From Desulfurococcaceae archaeon MEX13E-LK6-19 (lineage in GTDB: Archaea; Thermoproteota; Thermoprotei_A; Sulfolobales; Desulfurococcaceae): a stretch of 64,000 nucleotides of DNA. The stretch is from assembly GCA_029637525.1 (NCBI GenBank), contig CP072660.1, positions 1,017,612 to 1,081,611 on the forward strand. Direction: 5' to 3'. The notes beneath the pieces are model-generated. The model was not told the origin of the DNA. It worked only from the letters and a program-made list of their open reading frames with translations, and made no database searches. Below are positions 27,346 to 36,152 of this stretch, piece after piece (the first letter of the stretch is position 1; each line of letters begins with the position of its first letter). A program made the translations under genes and the position numbers.

Positions 27346-27999
27346 ATGTCTAGTAGAATAGATCCCGAGAAGAAGCTTAAGGCGGCTGGTATAGGGAGAT
27401 TCCAGGTAATGGCGTTATTGCAAGCAGCGAGACATTATGTTCTCTATGGTGACAAAGAGAAAGCGAAGAGCTTTGGCCTCAATAGAGCGATATTCTATGC
27501 GTGGGCCAAGCACTATGGGCCCCATAAAATGCCTTATAGGAACATAAGACTAGAAGAGATCGAGAAACTCTACAGGAAACAACTAGTGAAAGGAAAAGAG
27601 AAGACGAAGTGTCCTGAGGGGTTTATTGAAGTAGCTGGTGAATGCGTCCAAGTAGGTCCACGGGGCTATTACATGATAGGAGACCAGGAGCAAGAGCCAA
27701 TAGATTATGACCGACAGGTAACATCAAAACTAAGAATATTCTTCGATCCAGACAAGGTATGGGAGACAGCTGTTGAGTACGTGAAACAGTTCCCTAGGAA
27801 AATACTGGAAGACCCCCAAAAATTCTACAAGCTAGTATACGAGCCTGTTAGAGACACCTTCTTCAAACAAATACTCCTTGGAGAAAAACCAAAACCAAAG
27901 AAAGAACTCATAGAAAAACTAACCTCACTTGAGAAAATGGTTGAGAAAACAAAAACAAAACAAAAAAGCCTACTAGACTTCAGCCACAAGAATCAATAA
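27346..27999 (+). CDS. Unknown protein with C-terminal PCNA-binding-like peptide
   Basis: A 217-residue soluble protein of no recognised family. The N-terminal half is helical and basic (KLKAAGIGRFQVMALLQAARHY), followed by a short Cys pair (CPEGFIEVAGECVQVG, ~86-101) and a helical C-terminal half. The last residues, KQKSLLDFSHKNQ, fit a PCNA-interacting peptide (Q-x-x-L-x-x-F) with Ser in place of the last aromatic. That would point to a role at the replication clamp, but it is an inference from a short motif. GGTG lies upstream of the ATG. Its last 20 bases overlap the 3' end of the gene on the opposite strand. Confidence 0.65.
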   Translation: MSSRIDPEKKLKAAGIGRFQVMALLQAARHYVLYGDKEKAKSFGLNRAIFYAWAKHYGPHKMPYRNIRLEEIEKLYRKQLVKGKEKTKCPEGFIEVAGECVQVGPRGYYMIGDQEQEPIDYDRQVTSKLRIFFDPDKVWETAVEYVKQFPRKILEDPQKFYKLVYEPVRDTFFKQILLGEKPKPKKELIEKLTSLEKMVEKTKTKQKSLLDFSHKNQ

Positions 28000-29251
28000 A
28001 ACAGGCTAACCCTTTATCAAGTGGTAATGGTACATAATCGCTTATACCATAGTCCAAGAGCATACGTGTATAATAAGCAAAATCGGTATAATTAGCAACA
28101 TATAATCCATGCTCCCGCGCATACCTTATAACAACATCACGCCAGAAATCCCTACACAAATTCAACGCATACTCTGAAACAGCTTCTCCGCAAACATGCC
28201 ACTTATCACCACGAATATAAACACCATATAAACCAATAGGTATACGGTGAACACTACCATTAATAGTAATAGTAACATTCAAAAGCTTCTCAACACCATC
28301 ATCAACAACAACCCTATAAGAGTTATACCAATAGTGGTTAGACCTAAGCTTTCCACAATGTTCTTTACAGAAATAATGAATACGCTTACTAGGATGATCA
28401 GCAAGATAGGGATAAAGATAAGAATAGAACTTCTTAAAATCATTTTCAGAAACAGTAAATAAAGCAAATCCCAGACCTCTGTTAATACAAAACCAAAAAC
28501 AAGGCAAACCAGTAACCTTATTTAACCCCACAACATACTCTCCCATTCCATTTGCAGTCCAAAGCGGGTGTAAAAGAAAATGAATAATAAGCGGCTCAGT
28601 TGCTCCATGAATAATACTGCGTCCCGGGTAAAAATCAATAGCCGAAGCAATAAATATTCTCGTCTTATCAATATAGAACATAGATACCATAAATGATTGA
28701 TAACATCCTTCTATAGTGTACTCATCAATAATAGGTAAACTAAGGAATAGAATAAGTCTATCCGAGGAATTGTCATAGTATGCGTCAATAAACGTCCTAT
28801 TATTGATAAACTCTATTGCTTCAGGAGTGTTACGGTAAAAATGCAGTATCTTCGGGGCAATTACTTCATAAGTATATATAATCAAGTCAATAACTCTGGA
28901 TATAGAAGCTAAAGTATTGTTAGAAATATATGAACGTACATTCATATAAGTATTAACACTTAAGTTTTTTACATAGATGTTTAAAACTGAATAACTGTAT
29001 ACTACTTCTATTGCATATGTTGTTAAGTTCTTTGACTCCCAGTAGTTTTTATAGTGAAGAAGTATGCTTTTAATAATAGTCCAGTTATTGGTTCTACCAT
29101 TGATGTTTCTTATATCAACTATAGGGGTTTCCGTGAATGTGTTCTTAGTAACATCTGTTTGTTCATTTATGTAGCTGTTTATTACATAGTATAGTGATAC
29201 TGATAAAACTATTATACCGATCAGTATTAAAGAGAAATATTTCTTTCGCAT
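27980..29251 (-). CDS. Secreted or membrane-anchored protein of unknown function
   Basis: A 423-residue protein with an N-terminal signal anchor (KKYFSLILIGIIVLSVSLYY) and a long outer domain containing several N-x-S/T sites and scattered cysteines (CFWFCINRG, HYFCKEHCGKL, and the C-terminal ACFIDSCG), which could form disulphides outside the cell. HPLWTANGMGEYVVG near the middle is distinctive but matches no family I know. No HExxH or other protease motif was found. It converges on and overlaps the gene at 27346 by 20 bases. Confidence 0.65.
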   Translation of the reverse strand: MRKKYFSLILIGIIVLSVSLYYVINSYINEQTDVTKNTFTETPIVDIRNINGRTNNWTIIKSILLHYKNYWESKNLTTYAIEVVYSYSVLNIYVKNLSVNTYMNVRSYISNNTLASISRVIDLIIYTYEVIAPKILHFYRNTPEAIEFINNRTFIDAYYDNSSDRLILFLSLPIIDEYTIEGCYQSFMVSMFYIDKTRIFIASAIDFYPGRSIIHGATEPLIIHFLLHPLWTANGMGEYVVGLNKVTGLPCFWFCINRGLGFALFTVSENDFKKFYSYLYPYLADHPSKRIHYFCKEHCGKLRSNHYWYNSYRVVVDDGVEKLLNVTITINGSVHRIPIGLYGVYIRGDKWHVCGEAVSEYALNLCRDFWRDVVIRYAREHGLYVANYTDFAYYTRMLLDYGISDYVPLPLDKGLACFIDSCG

Positions 29252-29369
29252 TAATTCATATCCTCTCTATTTAACTAGTTACTATTGATATTCTCGAATT
29301 TTGAATTTAAAACTGTTTTGATGTATACAACTATTTTTGATACCATATATGGATGAGCGATATCGGCAG

Positions 29370-29411
29370 TCTAGATTATAATGTTTTGAATATTGAACAT
29401 AATATGCTAGA
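29370..29411. repeat. Imperfect inverted repeat, 16 bases with 10-base spacer
   Basis: tctagattataatgtt (29370-29385) and aacataatatgctaga (29396-29411) are inverted copies matching at 13 of 16 positions. It lies in the 413-base spacer between the secreted protein gene and the YhfC-type gene, far from both starts. Operator, terminator stem or chance are all possible. Confidence 0.4.
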
Positions 29412-29585
29412 CCTTTTGATGTAGATAATAAGTAAACTTCTAGCGTTGGTACTGGTTTAGATTATGTACAGACAGCCGAGACGTCTATATAAAATACTGG
29501 AAATGTAGTTAACAGTTTTATGTCTTGGGAAGTACATAATATAGAAACACTTTTGATTGACTTCCTGTAGATATATTATCTCTTG

Positions 29586-29638
29586 TTTCGATATCTTGTT
29601 ATCGAAGTAATATCGAAATAATTAAATTCTTATAAAAT
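29586..29638 (+). promoter_or_regulatory. Promoter with flanking inverted repeat for the YhfC-type gene
   Basis: The inverted repeat tttcgatat (29586-29594) / atatcgaaa (29610-29618) is perfect over nine bases with a 15-base spacer. It ends about ten bases before a TATA-like ttcttataaaatt (29627-29639), whose expected start of transcription is just before the GTG at 29665. The position fits an operator next to the BRE/TATA. The rest of the 29252-29664 spacer shows a second TATA-like ctatataaaata near 29482 but no convincing gene. Confidence 0.42.
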
Positions 29639-29664
29639 TAATGACTACATGGTGAGTGTTCTTA

Positions 29665-30327
29665 GTGTCGCTTGAGGTACCTGGTGTAGTCGCTTCATTG
29701 GTTATTGCTGTTGTTCCTGGGTTTGTTGTGTTGTGTTGGATGGCTGGACGTAATGGTTTTAAGTGGCTTGCTGCTTTGGTTGGTGGTTTTGGCTGGTTTC
29801 TTGCACTACTTCTTCGTTATCCAGTGTTTATTCCTATGGTTATCTATATGGGTGCTACCAGTGTTGTCGGATATATTCAGGCTGGGTTGGCTGGTGTTTT
29901 CGAGGAGCCTGTCCGGTATTTTGTTATCAAGTATTTTTATCGTGAAACCGGGGAGAAGAGGATTGTTTATTGTATTGGTCTTGGATGGGGTCTTATGGAG
30001 GCTCTTGTTCTCTATGTTCTTAACGTCCTTGTGGCTTACATGATGGGTACTAGTCTTATTCTAGAGAATCTCGTTGCGGGTGCTATTGAGAGGAATATAG
30101 CGTTGCTATTCCACGTCTCGGCAGCAATGATCATATTTGTGGGTATCAAGAGTGGTGATGTCATCAAATATTTGTTGCTAGCAATAATATTACATGGATT
30201 ATTGAATATAGCAGCTGTTTACTTACTTTATGTTATCGCTAATCCTCTACTAATAGAGGCTGTATTAGGGCTTATTGTCGTGACCGTTTACATGTTGGCC
30301 TACTTCTTGATGCATAGAATGGATTAA
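29665..30327 (+). CDS. YhfC-family intramembrane metalloprotease
   Basis: A ~220-residue protein with about seven membrane helices. AGVFEEPVRYFVIKY holds the EExxR-type motif, GLGWGLMEALVLYV provides a second acidic residue, and LLFHVSAAMI and LHGLLNIAAV provide the two histidines; this is the YhfC (DUF2324) arrangement of the PrsW/CPBP metalloprotease clan. The substrate is unknown. GGTGAG at 29651 supports the GTG at 29665. The large permease, its ATPase and a rhomboid protease follow on the same strand, so it may belong to an envelope stress or protein turnover set. Confidence 0.78.
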   Translation: MSLEVPGVVASLVIAVVPGFVVLCWMAGRNGFKWLAALVGGFGWFLALLLRYPVFIPMVIYMGATSVVGYIQAGLAGVFEEPVRYFVIKYFYRETGEKRIVYCIGLGWGLMEALVLYVLNVLVAYMMGTSLILENLVAGAIERNIALLFHVSAAMIIFVGIKSGDVIKYLLLAIILHGLLNIAAVYLLYVIANPLLIEAVLGLIVVTVYMLAYFLMHRMD

Positions 30328-30448
30328 TTCAAAACACGGTTATACTAGGTGATTACTTTTATGTACAAATAGTATGATTTATATAGTAGAGAACACAATG
30401 TTTTCGGGAGAGACATTGATGACGTCTTGGTGACGAGGGAGAACCTCA

Positions 30449-33400
30449 TTGACATCTTTATCTAGAGTGTTCATTGGAAACAAATTCATGGCTATAGTGT
30501 TTGCAGTAGGTCTCGCTGTATCAATATTATTTACATCGACAATAACGCTTTCAACAATATACTTGGAGGAGAGTATTGAACGTGCACTAGGTACTCTAGA
30601 TAGGCATATGGTTCTCAGCTTTATTAGCGGTAAAAACGAGACACCAATGGACATGCTTTCTAATGTAAAGAAGATACTGGAAAACACTGATGAAATAGAG
30701 GATATAGGATGCCTTATTTATGCGGCAAAATATCAGTTGAAAGATGAGATCAATGTATCTATATCAACTTATAATGCTAGTCTCACGTTACCAAAAGATA
30801 CAATGTTTATAATAATTACAATAGATAAAAGCCCTATAACACTACAGCCAGTACTATACGTGTCTACAAGGATTATTGAATATAATATGAATATGAATAA
30901 GAACTTCACGGTAAGTCCCAATGCGCTAGAAGAGTCTGTTGTTTATGGTGAACTATTCAATAAAACTATTCAAGTTACACTGTATAAAGAATTCTATAGA
31001 TCGCCTTTTGCCGAGTTATGGCGTGACTACACATCTTATATCGATCCTGATGGTCTCTTCCAAGCGCCATATACTAGTGAGTACTATGTTGTACTCCTTA
31101 CACCTATAAATGACCTAGAAAGCATCTGGAATGATATTAATAGTCACGTTGAAATAATAACTGGGCTATATTTTGGCGGCTATTGGATTGAAGAAAGATT
31201 CTATAACATAGGACTGGAACCAAGAGAAGCTGATGAACTCATATCAGCTTATAGGTATGCAAAAGACAATGGTTACGCGGTTGTGTTTGTTGGCTATAGG
31301 TATGAGTTGAAGAAGGTTGTTTTTGGCTACAGTATTGATGCTTCTATAAGAAAGATTGGTGAAACAATATACAATATTGGCATGGATGCTATCGGCCATG
31401 GTTATGCCATATTGATTATGAATTATGAATTAGTTTCTGCGCTTCAGCAAGCAAGGTTTCAGGAAATGTTTATGAGGTTCTCGACAATAATCGGGATGTT
31501 ACCAAGCTTTATAGTAGTATGGATTATTGCATCAAGACTGCCGCCAGTAGTGATATCTGTTATGAGGAAAATAATTGCCTTGATAAGAATACGTGGTGTA
31601 AGCATAGGCTCGTTGAAGAGAGCTTTTGCGGTATCTGTTGTTGTATGGAGTATAGTTGGCTTGGCTATAGGTATTGTGGTTGGCCCTATATATGCACTAG
31701 TACTGAAGAAGATAAGTTTAATGGAAGCACCAAGGTATATAGAGTGCGTCATTCAAGATATCTATACTCTGATAGGTCTTGGAGTAATCGCGATAATAGC
31801 TATAGTGTTGTCTATTAGGAAAAGCTTTTCAGTGTTATCAAGAGTTGCACCAAGAGAATTCACTAGACCTACAATACTAGCGGAACTTCCCATGATCGAG
31901 AAGGGTATGGGTACTGGCAGCTGGATCATACTTGTTCTAGGTATATATTATGTTGTAAAGACTGCGATAGGTTTCTCGCCAATGCTATATATGATGACTC
32001 ACCATCCGGAATCACCAGTACTAGTAATACTCTTAATAATACTAGCTATACTTGACCCCATAGTATCGTTCCTCGGACCAATATTCTTCATTTATGGCGT
32101 GGCGAAGCTTCTCGTAGCATATCCCGGTAAGATGACGAAAATAGTTAATGCAATAGTAGCACCGTTTGTAGGAGAACTAAAGAACCTAGTATCAAGGCTT
32201 CTTGAAGTAAAGCCTGCACGTATAACAGTTGCTATAATGATGATAGGTTTTGCTGTCGGTGTGCTTATGCAAGGAATAATAGGAGCATATTCTACAGAGC
32301 AAACAATGAATACGATAAGAGATGTCGCTTATGGTACAGACTATTATATCTACAAGGGCTTTAATACAACGTACTTCCTAGAACACAAAGACAGCATTGT
32401 TGAGAACGCTACTAAATTTGTTGAGGGAGAATACTCGTTAATATACATCGTTGGCGTGAGAGTAGGCGATCTCTACGTTGGAGACCAGAAGATCAACTAC
32501 ATTATATTCATAGACAAGAATAGTTTCACAAAAATATTTAGAACCCCGAATGTACTAGGAGTTGATGCTAATGCTATTGATCTACTGAGTTCTCTTGACA
32601 GTGGTAAAGCGATCTTTATTGTTGGTACTCAAGGAAAGAGCATTGAGGATAGTAACTACAAGATAGTATATAAGAAATCAGTTTGGGATGTAGGCGAAGA
32701 AATATGCAGTATTAAAATCATTGGTAACATGTACAACCTCCCCGGATCACTAGTGTTCAACAGTTTGTCTGCAGCTGCAAAATGGGGGTATGCAATGGTT
32801 AGTGAAACAAAATTCGGGATAATGCCTGGAGCATACATACCAACGCCCACAATTGAGCCATTCCTTGTCATGAGTATTAATGATGTAGATAAAGTAGTTA
32901 ATAAAATCAATTCTACGGTAAGAGAAGAAACTGTTTATGCTGAAGGAGCAAAAGAAAAAATGCCCTGGGCCGCAGGAGTCGCAGTAATTGTTGCAACAAA
33001 CCATATTGATGATGAAGAGAAGATAAAGAATGCTGGATGGAGAATTTATGATGCTACAGCTAGGAAGAAAGGTGTAGAGAACGCCAAGGAGTTCTTCATG
33101 CTTGGAGTCAGGCAAAGTGTTTCCGCGGGATTAGCGTTGTACACAACAAGCTTGATAGCTATAGCTATATTAGCTTACTCGAGTATCTATGAGAACCTCT
33201 ATGCTTTCACATTACTTAGGGCTAGAGGTGTTAAATCAAGTAGAGTAATGAAAATGGCTCTAGCCGAAGGGCTTACTATATCAATGCTTGGTGTAATACC
33301 AGGTATTATACTAGGTGTAGTCCTAGGCTACAACGCCGTTAGATCATTCCTATACTTATCGGCGCTCCCAGAACTACAGAACATAAACAAGATGTATGGA

Positions 33401-33550
33401 ATAGGCTTCCTCGTAGAACCTACTCTAGAGATACTGTTGCCGACAATAGGTATTCCCTTGTTCATAATAGTTCTCTCTCTGGTGATCTCTTATGTAACTT
33501 ACAAGAAGGTTTTGAGGGAGGCCCTTGTTGTACTCGGAAGTCACATATAA
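30449..33550 (+). CDS. Large FtsX/MacB-type ABC permease with two FtsX modules
   Basis: A 1033-residue permease. It has an N-terminal helix (~12-35), a first outer domain (~40-335), several central helices (~345-470 and ~490-560), a second anchor helix (~600-620), a second outer domain (~625-890) and three C-terminal helices (~895-1025). This is a tandem of two MacB-like units in one chain, as in large FtsX-type permeases of archaea and Firmicutes. It pairs with the ATPase that begins 25 bases after its stop. The TTG start has GAGG upstream. The substrate is unknown; outer-surface lipoprotein or peptide handling is typical for the family. Confidence 0.85.
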   Translation: MTSLSRVFIGNKFMAIVFAVGLAVSILFTSTITLSTIYLEESIERALGTLDRHMVLSFISGKNETPMDMLSNVKKILENTDEIEDIGCLIYAAKYQLKDEINVSISTYNASLTLPKDTMFIIITIDKSPITLQPVLYVSTRIIEYNMNMNKNFTVSPNALEESVVYGELFNKTIQVTLYKEFYRSPFAELWRDYTSYIDPDGLFQAPYTSEYYVVLLTPINDLESIWNDINSHVEIITGLYFGGYWIEERFYNIGLEPREADELISAYRYAKDNGYAVVFVGYRYELKKVVFGYSIDASIRKIGETIYNIGMDAIGHGYAILIMNYELVSALQQARFQEMFMRFSTIIGMLPSFIVVWIIASRLPPVVISVMRKIIALIRIRGVSIGSLKRAFAVSVVVWSIVGLAIGIVVGPIYALVLKKISLMEAPRYIECVIQDIYTLIGLGVIAIIAIVLSIRKSFSVLSRVAPREFTRPTILAELPMIEKGMGTGSWIILVLGIYYVVKTAIGFSPMLYMMTHHPESPVLVILLIILAILDPIVSFLGPIFFIYGVAKLLVAYPGKMTKIVNAIVAPFVGELKNLVSRLLEVKPARITVAIMMIGFAVGVLMQGIIGAYSTEQTMNTIRDVAYGTDYYIYKGFNTTYFLEHKDSIVENATKFVEGEYSLIYIVGVRVGDLYVGDQKINYIIFIDKNSFTKIFRTPNVLGVDANAIDLLSSLDSGKAIFIVGTQGKSIEDSNYKIVYKKSVWDVGEEICSIKIIGNMYNLPGSLVFNSLSAAAKWGYAMVSETKFGIMPGAYIPTPTIEPFLVMSINDVDKVVNKINSTVREETVYAEGAKEKMPWAAGVAVIVATNHIDDEEKIKNAGWRIYDATARKKGVENAKEFFMLGVRQSVSAGLALYTTSLIAIAILAYSSIYENLYAFTLLRARGVKSSRVMKMALAEGLTISMLGVIPGIILGVVLGYNAVRSFLYLSALPELQNINKMYGIGFLVEPTLEILLPTIGIPLFIIVLSLVISYVTYKKVLREALVVLGSHI

Positions 33551-33574
33551 TAGTTCCCCTCCTGGGTGGTATGT

Positions 33575-34519
33575 ATGGTAAAAACTCCTCGTGAAATACC
33601 TGTTGAAGGCTTTGCCACCAAGGGAGTAGACGTTGAGATCAAGGAACTAGTCAAAGTATACAAGATGGGTAGGGGTATTGAGGTACAGGCTCTACGTGGG
33701 CTGTCAATGAGTGTGAAGGCAGGTGAGGCAGTCACTATAATGGGTCCGAGCGGCTCTGGTAAAACAACGTTGCTCAACATTATTGGTGGAGTTGATGTAC
33801 CGACGGCTGGGAGCGTAATAGTTGGAGGCATAAGAGTTCATGAGCTTGGTGAAAGCGAGCTTGAGAAATACAGGCTTAGTATGGTGGGATACGTATTCCA
33901 GGCATTTAACCTCATTCCTGTTCTCACAAGCCTAGAGAATGTTGAACTTCCAATGATAGCGCTTGGTATACCTAGGGAGAAAAGGGTAAAGAGGGCACGT
34001 TGGCTTCTTGAACTAGTTGGTCTAGGCCATAGATTACATCACAAGCCAACAGAACTCAGTGGTGGAGAACAACAACGTGTTGCTATAGCTGTTGCGCTAG
34101 CCAACGATCCACCACTTATTCTAGCTGACGAGCCAACAGCTGAGCTTGATACAGAGAATGCAATGAAGATCATAGATTTGCTAACAAAGCTGTCTAAAGA
34201 GTACGGTAAAACAGTCATAGTATCAACTCATGACCCAAGAATAGCTCTGAGGACAAACAGGATTCTCAGGATAGAAGACGGCGTCATAAAGAGCGAGCAT
34301 ACACCAATAGAGCTTGAGAGAGAGCCACATCTAGTAAAATTGACTGATCTCGCAGAGATCATTAAGACACGTATAGCTAAACTTGAACAGCAAATGGACG
34401 AACTTGTAGCTAAGTTTGCAAGAAAGGAAATAAGTAGAGACGAGTTTGATAAAGAGTATAATAGGTTGAAAATATTAATAGAAGGCTATAAAGAACTTCT
34501 AGCGAGTATAGGCCATTAG
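33575..34519 (+). CDS. ABC transporter ATPase, LolD/MacB type, with C-terminal coiled coil
   Basis: A 314-residue ATPase: Walker A GPSGSGKTT, Q-loop FQAFNLIPVLT, signature LSGGEQQRVAIAVALAN, Walker B LILADEPTAELD and H-loop VSTHDP are all intact. The LolD/MacB-type insert GYVFQAFNLIP is clear. About 80 residues extend beyond the usual end (TDLAEIIKTRIAKLEQQMDEL onward, seen in parts) and look like a coiled-coil hairpin. It drives the permease at 30449. The ATG at 33575 lies behind GGGTGGT. Confidence 0.92.
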   Translation: MVKTPREIPVEGFATKGVDVEIKELVKVYKMGRGIEVQALRGLSMSVKAGEAVTIMGPSGSGKTTLLNIIGGVDVPTAGSVIVGGIRVHELGESELEKYRLSMVGYVFQAFNLIPVLTSLENVELPMIALGIPREKRVKRARWLLELVGLGHRLHHKPTELSGGEQQRVAIAVALANDPPLILADEPTAELDTENAMKIIDLLTKLSKEYGKTVIVSTHDPRIALRTNRILRIEDGVIKSEHTPIELEREPHLVKLTDLAEIIKTRIAKLEQQMDELVAKFARKEISRDEFDKEYNRLKILIEGYKELLASIGH

Positions 34520-34688
34520 ATTATAAGATCATATATTTTTGTTCTAATTGGAACAGTTTTTTCCTTGTTCTTGTTTTTCGGTAAATCACGAAGCAGATAA
34601 TATGCGATAAAGTTTATGTTATACCATAGTATTTATTTAGTAACGAGAGCCATTTGGATCACAGTTTTGACTGTGGGGCTGGTATGTA
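34520..34688. other. Intergenic spacer with T-rich stretch
   Basis: After the ATPase stop the top strand has ttttttccttgttcttgttttt (seen in parts, ~34557-34578), a likely T-tract terminator. The following AT-rich stretch around 34620-34640 (tttatgttataccat) may carry the promoter of the rhomboid gene. No gene was found. Confidence 0.35.
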
Positions 34689-36068
34689 GTGGGTGTAATA
34701 CCTATTGGAGGTTCTGGTTACGATTATGGTGGTAGACCTAAGGTTACATATGCTATAATACTAATTAATGTTGCTGTATACTTGTTGACTAGCTACGAGA
34801 ACTCGTTTATACAGACAAGTGAGTACTGGATTGAGAAGGCGGCTTTGATGCCTGTTTTGCTTCTCGAGTATGGGCAATGGTATAGAATTATAACGAGTAT
34901 GTTCCTCCATGCCGACATATTCCATATATTCTTCAACATGTATTTCCTATACATATTTGGTAAAGAAGTCGAGAAAGTACTTGGCTCCGGGAAATACTTT
35001 ATACTATATTTCGCTTCAGGTCTAGCAGCAATAGCTTTCCACACGGCTTTCACACCGATAACGGGTATCTACACTGTATTTATACCAGCTCTTGGTGCAT
35101 CGGGTGCTATAAGTGGAGTTCTTGGAGCATATCTACTGTTATTCCCCAATAGGAGAATGAGTGTGTGCTGGTTTCTATGGATAATACCATGGTGTTTTAC
35201 AACGACAGCAGCGACATTCCTGATTTTCTGGTTTGCAATGCAAGTTCTCTACGGTTACGCCCGTCTTGGAAGTGTAGCTTTCTTCGCCCATGCAGGAGGT
35301 TTCGTCATGGGATTGGCTGCTCTTCTTGCACTGAAACCACGTAAAGAAGTCCTTATGAGACCCATATACTTCTATCCATGGACGAGCTACATGACTATCT
35401 ACCACTACTATGAAGACTATCCTGATGACTACTATGGTTTTGGTGGAGAACACTATATCATAAAACGCGGGCTAGGCGGTACATCAAAAACAATACTAGC
35501 AATACTCTTAGTAGCACTCATGGCTGGAGGATTCTACTCACTTCTTGCAAGCCAGGAAATGGAATCTGGCGTATACCTATACACTATAACAGCTGGGTAT
35601 CCTGGTGGTGAAGAAAAAACTGATGTAGCGGTGTATACGCTGTCTCAAGGAGTGGTACTGTCTCCTGTTGAAGATGAGCCGAGGATTGTACTTAATAGAC
35701 TTGATTGGGCTGGGCTCTTGACAGATGATCCAAATACGGTACTTGAAGACTACACTTTCGAGGGATACATTAGGACACCATTTAAGGGCATAAGAGTTAG
35801 TCTTGAGCTTACAGCAAATATGGAGTATGATGAATATGGTGTGCTTATTCATTCCAAGGGCGAGATGGTTACGGATGTACTCCAGATTGTTGGAACTAGA
35901 GTATTTATTGTAAAGAACCAGGTATTTACATTCACGATAGAAGCTATGGGGCCTGTAAAAGATATTGATGACAAACTAATAATACCAACAGTTGTCCCAT
36001 CTATACTGATTTCATTGGCGGCACTCTATGCTGTATCCAAAAAAGATACCGAAATAGTAATTGAGTGA
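34689..36068 (+). CDS. Rhomboid serine protease with extra outer domain
   Basis: A 459-residue protein. Residues ~20-215 form the rhomboid core: WYRIITSMFLHADIFHIFFNM, catalytic Ser138 in GASGAISG and His201 in FAHAGGFVMG. A loop rich in Tyr/Asp follows, then a helix (~262-282), a ~145-residue beta-rich outer domain and a final helix (~430-450). The appended module is not part of ordinary rhomboids and may bind a substrate. Rhomboids cut transmembrane substrates inside the membrane. The start is a GTG behind GGGGCTGGT. Confidence 0.88.
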   Translation: MGVIPIGGSGYDYGGRPKVTYAIILINVAVYLLTSYENSFIQTSEYWIEKAALMPVLLLEYGQWYRIITSMFLHADIFHIFFNMYFLYIFGKEVEKVLGSGKYFILYFASGLAAIAFHTAFTPITGIYTVFIPALGASGAISGVLGAYLLLFPNRRMSVCWFLWIIPWCFTTTAATFLIFWFAMQVLYGYARLGSVAFFAHAGGFVMGLAALLALKPRKEVLMRPIYFYPWTSYMTIYHYYEDYPDDYYGFGGEHYIIKRGLGGTSKTILAILLVALMAGGFYSLLASQEMESGVYLYTITAGYPGGEEKTDVAVYTLSQGVVLSPVEDEPRIVLNRLDWAGLLTDDPNTVLEDYTFEGYIRTPFKGIRVSLELTANMEYDEYGVLIHSKGEMVTDVLQIVGTRVFIVKNQVFTFTIEAMGPVKDIDDKLIIPTVVPSILISLAALYAVSKKDTEIVIE

Positions 36069-36152
36069 TTAAAGGAGTTTTTGTATATAATCCATTTATA
36101 TACAATGAAATACCATATCTTATAGTAGTTGAGAATAAGTGAGGTCAAGGTA

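Noticed and set aside
30379-30687. Open frame on the reverse strand at the start of the large permease gene
   Set aside because: Antisense to the conserved N-terminal helix of the permease and without family features.
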